NCBI RefSeq assembly: GCF_002150685.1
Contig: NZ_MSSW01000052.1
Span: 35,467-99,466 of the forward strand
DNA: 64,000 bases
Direction of reading: 5' to 3'
From: Algoriphagus antarcticus
Lineage (GTDB): Bacteria > Bacteroidota > Bacteroidia > Cytophagales > Cyclobacteriaceae
This document shows, piece after piece, positions 59,730 through 64,000 of the stretch (the first letter of the stretch is position 1; the number at the start of each line of letters is the position of its first letter). The notes below the pieces were generated by a model. The model ran no database searches. It was given only the letters and a program-made list of their open reading frames with translations, and was not told the DNA's origin. The position numbers and the translations under genes were made by a program.

Positions 59730-61037
59730 ATGCCAAATGAGCAGAGTGATCAAGTGAGTTTAAAAGAAGCAATCTCAATTGGTATAGGTGGAATGGTCGG
59801 TGGCGGAATTTTTGCCGTGCTTGGTTTGGCTGTTTCATTGTCCAAAGGAGGAACACCAGTTGCTTTTTTGATTGCGGGTCTCTTGGCCTTAGTCACTTCT
59901 TATAGCTATGTGAAATTGTCCTTGGCATTTCCTGATCGAGGAGGCACAGTCAAATTCATCAATGAGGGCTTTGGAAATACTATTTTCAGTGGAGGAATCA
60001 ATAATCTGCTGTGGATAAGTTATATCATCATGCTTTCCCTTTACGCTTCTGCTTTCGGCTCCTATGCTCCAAATCTTTACGAAATCACAGCTAGCAAAAA
60101 TCTAGATTTTCATCTATATGCCAGTGCGGTTATCGTTTTTGCAACAGCTATAAATTATTACAGTATCAAGGTAGTCGGAGCTATTGAATCCTATGCAGTC
60201 ATCATCAAGCTGATTATCCTACTGGGCTTTGTGGGTGTTGGTGCGTATGGATTGATAGGGAATGAAAATCTGGCTCAGTTTTCCTTTCCAAACTGGGAAA
60301 GTCCAGTTAAGCTTTTGACTGGAGGGATGGTGATTTTTGTTGCCTATGAAGGGTTTGAATTGATAGCCAATGCAGCACCAGATATCAAAGATCCGGAGAA
60401 AAATATCCCAAAGGCCTACTACTATTCAGTCATTTTCGTGATAATCCTCTATATCATTATAGCAATTGTAACAGTGGGTTCTTTACCATTTGGGGAAATA
60501 GCAAAAGCTGAGGACTATGTCTTGGCGGAGGCGGCGAAGCCTATGCTAGGACAAATCGGATTTACAATAATTACGATCGCGGCTCTGATTTCGACTTTTT
60601 CAGCCATCAATGCTTCACTTTATGGAGGAAGTCGCGTGAGTTATGAAATCGCGAAAGATGATGAACTGCCTCATGCGTTGACCAACCAATTTTGGAATCA
60701 TCCCGTCGGGCTTATGATTACGGCGGTCTTAACTCTTTTTATAACGAATACACTTGATTTGGAGAGCATTTCTATTGCGGGCAGTATTGGATTTTTGTTG
60801 ATTTTTTCTACTGTAAATTTGGTAGCATACAAGCGCTCAGCTGATGTGAAAAGCAAAAAATCAATCACGCTTTTGGGTGTGATACTGTGCGGAATCGCAA
60901 CCCTCGTGTTGACTGTGCAGCAGTTTAATACTAATATGCTTGGGGTGCTGATCGCACTTGGCATCATAGCTACCTGCTTTTTGGTAGAGTGGATTTATAA
61001 GAGAAAAGAAAAGAATAATCTTCAATCTGATAGCTAA
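59730..61037 (+). CDS. APC-superfamily amino-acid permease
   Basis: This 435-residue inner-membrane protein has about 12 hydrophobic helices. The first helix region has the glycine-rich motif SIGIGGMVGGGIFAVLGLAV, typical of APC transporters, and YEGFELIANAAPDIKDPEKN is the family block after TM6. The substrate cannot be given. It ends 53 bases before the promoter and riboswitch of the thiamine-related operon, so the two are independent units. Confidence 0.9.
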   Translation: MPNEQSDQVSLKEAISIGIGGMVGGGIFAVLGLAVSLSKGGTPVAFLIAGLLALVTSYSYVKLSLAFPDRGGTVKFINEGFGNTIFSGGINNLLWISYIIMLSLYASAFGSYAPNLYEITASKNLDFHLYASAVIVFATAINYYSIKVVGAIESYAVIIKLIILLGFVGVGAYGLIGNENLAQFSFPNWESPVKLLTGGMVIFVAYEGFELIANAAPDIKDPEKNIPKAYYYSVIFVIILYIIIAIVTVGSLPFGEIAKAEDYVLAEAAKPMLGQIGFTIITIAALISTFSAINASLYGGSRVSYEIAKDDELPHALTNQFWNHPVGLMITAVLTLFITNTLDLESISIAGSIGFLLIFSTVNLVAYKRSADVKSKKSITLLGVILCGIATLVLTVQQFNTNMLGVLIALGIIATCFLVEWIYKRKEKNNLQSDS

Positions 61038-61069
61038 AATTATTCTTACATGCACTGGGGAATTGGTTT

Positions 61070-61097
61070 TTTGTCCACAGTTTTTAGTCTATATTTG
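61070..61097 (+). promoter_or_regulatory. Bacteroidota-type promoter of the riboswitch operon
   Basis: TTTG (61070-61073) and TATATTTG (61090-61097) match the -33 and -7 elements (TTTG, TAnnTTTG) with a 16-base gap. The expected start site, a few bases downstream, coincides with the 5' edge of the TPP riboswitch. Confidence 0.65.
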
Positions 61098-61104
61098 AAA
61101 CTAT

Positions 61105-61186
61105 TGCACGGGGTGCCTTCCTTTTGTTAAGGCTGAGAAAATACCCGAATTACCTGATTTGGATCATGCCAACGTAGGGATGCTTA
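61105..61186 (+). promoter_or_regulatory. TPP riboswitch (THI element)
   Basis: The conserved core is plain: ACGGGGTGCC (61108-61117), GGCTGAGA (61131-61138), ATACCCG, ACCTGATTTGGATCATGCC (61152-61170) and CGTAGGGATGC (61173-61183). These correspond to the pyrimidine- and pyrophosphate-sensing arms that bind thiamine pyrophosphate. A possible hairpin GGTTGC/GCAACC (61214-61219, 61250-61255) before the first ATG may serve the expression platform. High TPP is expected to switch the downstream operon off. Confidence 0.95.
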
Positions 61187-61266
61187 AGCTGGAAAACGCC
61201 TTTGTTTTCTCTTGGTTGCCTGACCGCAGGAAATGCAGTTAACATTTTTGCAACCTTAAATTCCCT

Positions 61267-61989
61267 ATGGAACTCGAGAAAAAGAATTTTGAATTACTAC
61301 CCGATGCGCATAAAAACTGGCAAAATCGCCCTGAATGGTTTTTCAATCGTGCCCATACAGACACCTATGAACTTTGGTATGAAGGAAGATACAAACGTGC
61401 CGAAGTCTGGCAAAAGAAAGTCATGGAGCAGTTGGTATCTAAAGACAAAAGAATCAAAACGCTTTTGGAATTCGGCTGTGGAACTACCCGGTTTACACGC
61501 TGGTGGAAGGAGATCGGTATTAAAGCAACTGGTGGAGATATTTCTCCACTAATGCTTTCCCAGGCTATTCATTTGTTTGATGGAGACTTGGTTATGGCAG
61601 ATTCCCATCACATGCCATTCAAGGATCGTACGTTCGATTCCTTGGCGTTCATCACCACGTTTGAATACTACAAAGATCCGGTAAAAGTAATCCGAGAATC
61701 TGCCCGAGTAGCCAAATACGGGATAGCAATGGGTATGATGAATCGGAACTCTCCAAAAGTATTGAGACGCAGGGTACAGCAGCTTTTTGGTAAGAATCCA
61801 TTTTATGTTACCGCAACTTTCTATACTCCAGCCATGCTAATCGCTATCATCGATGAAGCGCTTCAAGGCCGGGAATACACTATAGAATGGTCGTGTACGG
61901 GCTTACCAAAATGGTTTCCGGTCCAGCAATGGAGCGTGCCTTATGGTGATTTTTTTGGATTGTATGTCAAACTGAATGATGTACGATAA
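61267..61989 (+). CDS. Class I SAM-dependent methyltransferase in the TPP-controlled operon
   Basis: This 240-residue protein has a Rossmann fold with motif I LLEFGCGTTRF (66-76), motif II GGDIS (89-93), and the DSLAFITTFEYYKDP segment in place of motif IV. The N-terminal part (EWFFNRAHTDTYELWYEGRY) is a distinctive extra segment. No substrate is known to me. It is the first gene behind the TPP riboswitch, and its TAA overlaps the ATG of the HypE-like gene (TAATG). Its role is therefore probably tied to thiamine or a thiamine-related cofactor. Confidence 0.88.
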   Translation: MELEKKNFELLPDAHKNWQNRPEWFFNRAHTDTYELWYEGRYKRAEVWQKKVMEQLVSKDKRIKTLLEFGCGTTRFTRWWKEIGIKATGGDISPLMLSQAIHLFDGDLVMADSHHMPFKDRTFDSLAFITTFEYYKDPVKVIRESARVAKYGIAMGMMNRNSPKVLRRRVQQLFGKNPFYVTATFYTPAMLIAIIDEALQGREYTIEWSCTGLPKWFPVQQWSVPYGDFFGLYVKLNDVR

Positions 61990-63044
61990 TGGCTGACCAA
62001 CTCGGAAAAATCAACTCCCAAGGATATCAGGATTTGCTTGCAGGAAGATTAGGTTCTTCGCGAAAAGAGGTGAAGCAAGGTCCGGCATTCGGTGTGGATG
62101 TTTCTATCACGTCACTGCCGGGAGGCTTGGCTTTAGCGGCAACCAGCGATCCACTTTCCCTGATTCCTTCTATGGGATTGCAGGAATCGGCCTGGCTCAG
62201 CTTACATCTGATGGCAAATGACATGGCCACGACTGGCTTTGCTCCGCAATATGGGCAGTTTGTTCTGAATCTGCCAGACACGCTTTCAAAGGCAGATTTC
62301 AGTACTTATTGGGGATATATCGACCAATTTTGTAAGGAAATCGGCTTAGCAATTACAGGAGGTCATACTGGCTTTGTGCAGGGACAAAATTCCACTTTTG
62401 CAGGTGGAGGTACTTTGATGACTATCGCTCCTGAGACGGAAATGATTTGCTCTACTGGCGCTCAAATTGGCGATGCTATTATGGTGACCAAATCATGCGG
62501 ACTGACTGCCACAGCGATTTTGGGAATGAGTTTTCCAGAAACAATCACACAGAAACTAGGTGCAGAAGTTTATCGAGCATCTTGCGAGCAGTTTTACCAG
62601 ACTTCATCACTTCTAGATGCACTTTGTGCTGCTGGCATAGAAAGCAAATTCTCTGAGATTCATGCAATGCATGATGTGACAGAAGGCGGTGTTTTGGGAG
62701 CAATATATGAATTGGCGATTGCTTCTGATAAAGGAGCTTTAATCCAAGATGAATTGCTTCCGGTAGGAAATATTGCTGCTGCCATTGCAGGATTGTTTGG
62801 CCTCGATCCCCGCTATTGTGTGGGTGCTGGATCCATGATCATCGTATGTGATCCTGAAAAATCTGACGATGTAATCAAAAGGCTGGATATAAAAGATATT
62901 CTCTGCACTGAGGTGGGAAGAATAACTGAAAAAGAGGTTGGGGTGCAAATTCAAAAGTCTGGGTTAATGTCTCCCCTAGCCTATCAGGAAACGGATCCTT
63001 ATTGGATGGCTTATTACAATGCTTTAAATGCAGGATGGAAATGA
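61989..63044 (+). CDS. HypE/PurM-superfamily ATP-binding protein (AIR synthase-related)
   Basis: This 351-residue protein has the two-domain PurM fold seen in HypE, ThiL, PurL and SelD. It has the metal/ATP motif ATSDPLS (51-57), ANDMATTG (76-83), ITGGHTGFVQGQ, and a second-domain DVTEGGVLGAIYELA. It does not carry the N-terminal signature of ThiL, and it resembles HypE-like proteins lacking the C-terminal cysteine. Position behind a TPP riboswitch suggests phosphorylation or ATP-dependent activation of a thiamine precursor or analogue, but this is inference. It overlaps thiE by ATGA. Confidence 0.85.
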   Translation: MADQLGKINSQGYQDLLAGRLGSSRKEVKQGPAFGVDVSITSLPGGLALAATSDPLSLIPSMGLQESAWLSLHLMANDMATTGFAPQYGQFVLNLPDTLSKADFSTYWGYIDQFCKEIGLAITGGHTGFVQGQNSTFAGGGTLMTIAPETEMICSTGAQIGDAIMVTKSCGLTATAILGMSFPETITQKLGAEVYRASCEQFYQTSSLLDALCAAGIESKFSEIHAMHDVTEGGVLGAIYELAIASDKGALIQDELLPVGNIAAAIAGLFGLDPRYCVGAGSMIIVCDPEKSDDVIKRLDIKDILCTEVGRITEKEVGVQIQKSGLMSPLAYQETDPYWMAYYNALNAGWK

Positions 63045-63685
63045 ATCTACGGGGTAAAATAAGTCAGGGGATTTATCTGGTGATCGATCCTTCTATGGAA
63101 GAAAATCAGCTTTTAGAAACTCTTGAAAAAGCTATTTCCGCTAACCCTTGTGCGCTACAGATTTGGGATAATTTCAAGTCTCAAGCTCAAGCTTTCAACC
63201 TGATATATAAAATTAAATCAATCTGTATAGGAACTGGAATTCCTATTCTAATCAATAATCATCCTGAATGGGCAGAATTATTTAGACTGGACGGTGTGCA
63301 TTTTGATGAGCTGTCAGCTGAAAATTCATCATCAATTCCAAAGATAAAGAAGCAGGGAAAAATCATTGGAGTTACAATAAACAATGACTTCGAATTGATT
63401 CAAAGTGCCATTTTAGCAGGTGTTGACTATCTCTCTTTTTGCTCCATGTTTACTTCTTCCACATCGAATAGTTGTGAATTGGTGAATTTTGAAATAATCA
63501 AAAGGACTAGGAAACTCACTAAAATTCCAATTTTCCTGGCAGGTGGAATTTCTCCTGAAAACATCTCCCAACTTCGATCTCTAAATTTTGATGGCGTTGC
63601 TATCGTTTCAGGCGTCTTGAGTGCTGCTAATCCTAGCCAAGCCATTTCCACCTACCAGCACTTACTAAAAAACTTAAAAAAATGA
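63041..63685 (+). CDS. thiE: Thiamine-phosphate synthase-like protein (divergent)
   Basis: This 214-residue TIM-barrel protein starts at ATG 63041, overlapping the previous stop. ThiE-type segments are recognisable: DGVHFDE (for GVHLGQ), GVDYLSFCSMFTSSTS (for DYLGFGPIFPT), IFLAGGISPENI and FDGVAIVSGVLSA. Several substrate-contact positions differ from typical ThiE, so activity on HMP-PP and thiazole-phosphate is likely but not certain. It could be TenI-like. Operon and riboswitch context support thiamine metabolism. Confidence 0.82.
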   Translation: MNLRGKISQGIYLVIDPSMEENQLLETLEKAISANPCALQIWDNFKSQAQAFNLIYKIKSICIGTGIPILINNHPEWAELFRLDGVHFDELSAENSSSIPKIKKQGKIIGVTINNDFELIQSAILAGVDYLSFCSMFTSSTSNSCELVNFEIIKRTRKLTKIPIFLAGGISPENISQLRSLNFDGVAIVSGVLSAANPSQAISTYQHLLKNLKK

Positions 63686-63963
63686 AATTGGAAACTATAA
63701 ATAAACTCTGCTGTCCCTTTGACAAGCAAGACTTGATTTTGAAAATCATCCTGAAAGATGAGCAGGATAACATCCATGAGGGATGGCTCAACTGTCCTTC
63801 CTGCACTAGAATCTATCCCATTATCAGAGGCATACCCATCATGAACCCAGATGAATACAGGGAAGCTCATCTTGAACAATCCGTTCTAAAGAGATGGCAA
63901 AATCAACTGGATGGCAAAGAAATTATGAACTTTAGGTTGATAGATAGCCCATCTATTCCTTAA
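63682..63963 (+). CDS. Trm112-like zinc-ribbon protein
   Basis: This 93-residue protein matches the Trm112/UPF0434 pattern: INKLCCPFDKQDLILKI, then WLNCPSCTRIYPIIRGIPIM, with a charged C-terminal tail. The second CxxC is intact (C38, C41), while the first is CCPFD, so one ligand Cys is replaced. In eukaryotes and archaea Trm112 activates several SAM methyltransferases. A methyltransferase is the first gene of this same operon. It overlaps thiE by ATGA, and the riboswitch operon ends here or continues beyond the window. Confidence 0.82.
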   Translation: MKLETINKLCCPFDKQDLILKIILKDEQDNIHEGWLNCPSCTRIYPIIRGIPIMNPDEYREAHLEQSVLKRWQNQLDGKEIMNFRLIDSPSIP

Positions 63964-63972
63964 ATAAAAAAT

Positions 63973-64000
63973 GTGATTATACGGCATCTTGCCACTAGAA
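63973..64000. repeat. Dispersed 28-bp intergenic repeat, copy 2 (runs to window edge)
   Basis: This is the partner of 58032-58059, with two mismatches. It starts 10 bases after the Trm112-like stop and may continue outside the window. Confidence 0.75.

Noticed and set aside
61202..61552. A 116-codon frame beginning between the riboswitch and the methyltransferase
   Set aside because: It overlaps the methyltransferase in another frame, starts with TTG and has no recognisable protein features.

Overview
The window looks like the chromosome of a Bacteroidota bacterium of the order Cytophagales, most like Cyclobacteriaceae such as Algoriphagus. This is an inference from protein style and gene content: lipoproteins and signal peptides of Bacteroidota type, a long SecA, TAnnTTTG-type promoters, weak Shine-Dalgarno sites, an ECF sigma factor next to a TPR protein, and a CHAT-TPR protein. 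No database search was run. No prophage, intact insertion sequence, CRISPR array or rRNA operon is visible.

Positions 1-11.8 kb hold a single leftward acetate-uptake and signalling block. In transcription order it is a zinc-ribbon/HTH regulator related to the IS1 InsA protein, a porin, a DUF4212 small subunit and an ActP-like Na+/solute symporter. These are followed by a small membrane protein, a symporter-histidine kinase fusion of CbrS type, a receiver-only response regulator, acetyl-CoA synthetase, a cNMP/CBS/DUF294 signalling protein and a DnaQ-like exonuclease cut by the window edge. Related TATAGCTA motifs precede both the regulator and the porin.

Positions 12-41 kb are mainly leftward housekeeping and accessory genes: ZIP transporter, ApbE, S1/P1 nuclease, M20 amidohydrolase, SPOR lipoprotein, SecA, DapF, MscS, a large lipoprotein, a sigma/anti-sigma-like pair, a serine hydrolase, a CHAT-TPR protein, tRNA-Leu and tRNA-Gly, a PAS-LuxR regulator, MutS, a short-chain dehydrogenase, a YfiT/DinB protein and ComF. 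RuvB, a MazG-like protein and a TrmH-like methylase are rightward. A decayed toxin-antitoxin pair follows ruvB.

From 41.3 kb all genes run rightward and the DNA up to about 48.6 kb is AT-rich. Two perfect 14-bp parS palindromes lie just before mnmG (43.7 kb), and a gene-free stretch at 48.2-48.66 kb carries clustered DnaA-box-like sequences and an AT-rich block. I read this as the chromosomal origin region. To its right is a fatty-acid beta-oxidation cluster (acyl-CoA ligase, MarR regulator with TATGCATGCATA operators, FadN/FadB-type enzyme, thiolase, acyl-CoA dehydrogenase).

Positions 56.9-61 kb contain a DUF3500 protein, a repeat-rich intergenic stretch, a GyrI-like protein, a 37-residue lysine-rich protein and an APC permease. 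The window ends with a TPP-riboswitch operon in which four genes are joined by start/stop overlaps: a SAM methyltransferase, a HypE/PurM-like ATP-binding enzyme, a divergent ThiE and a Trm112-like zinc-ribbon protein. This operon is the best candidate for an undescribed system.
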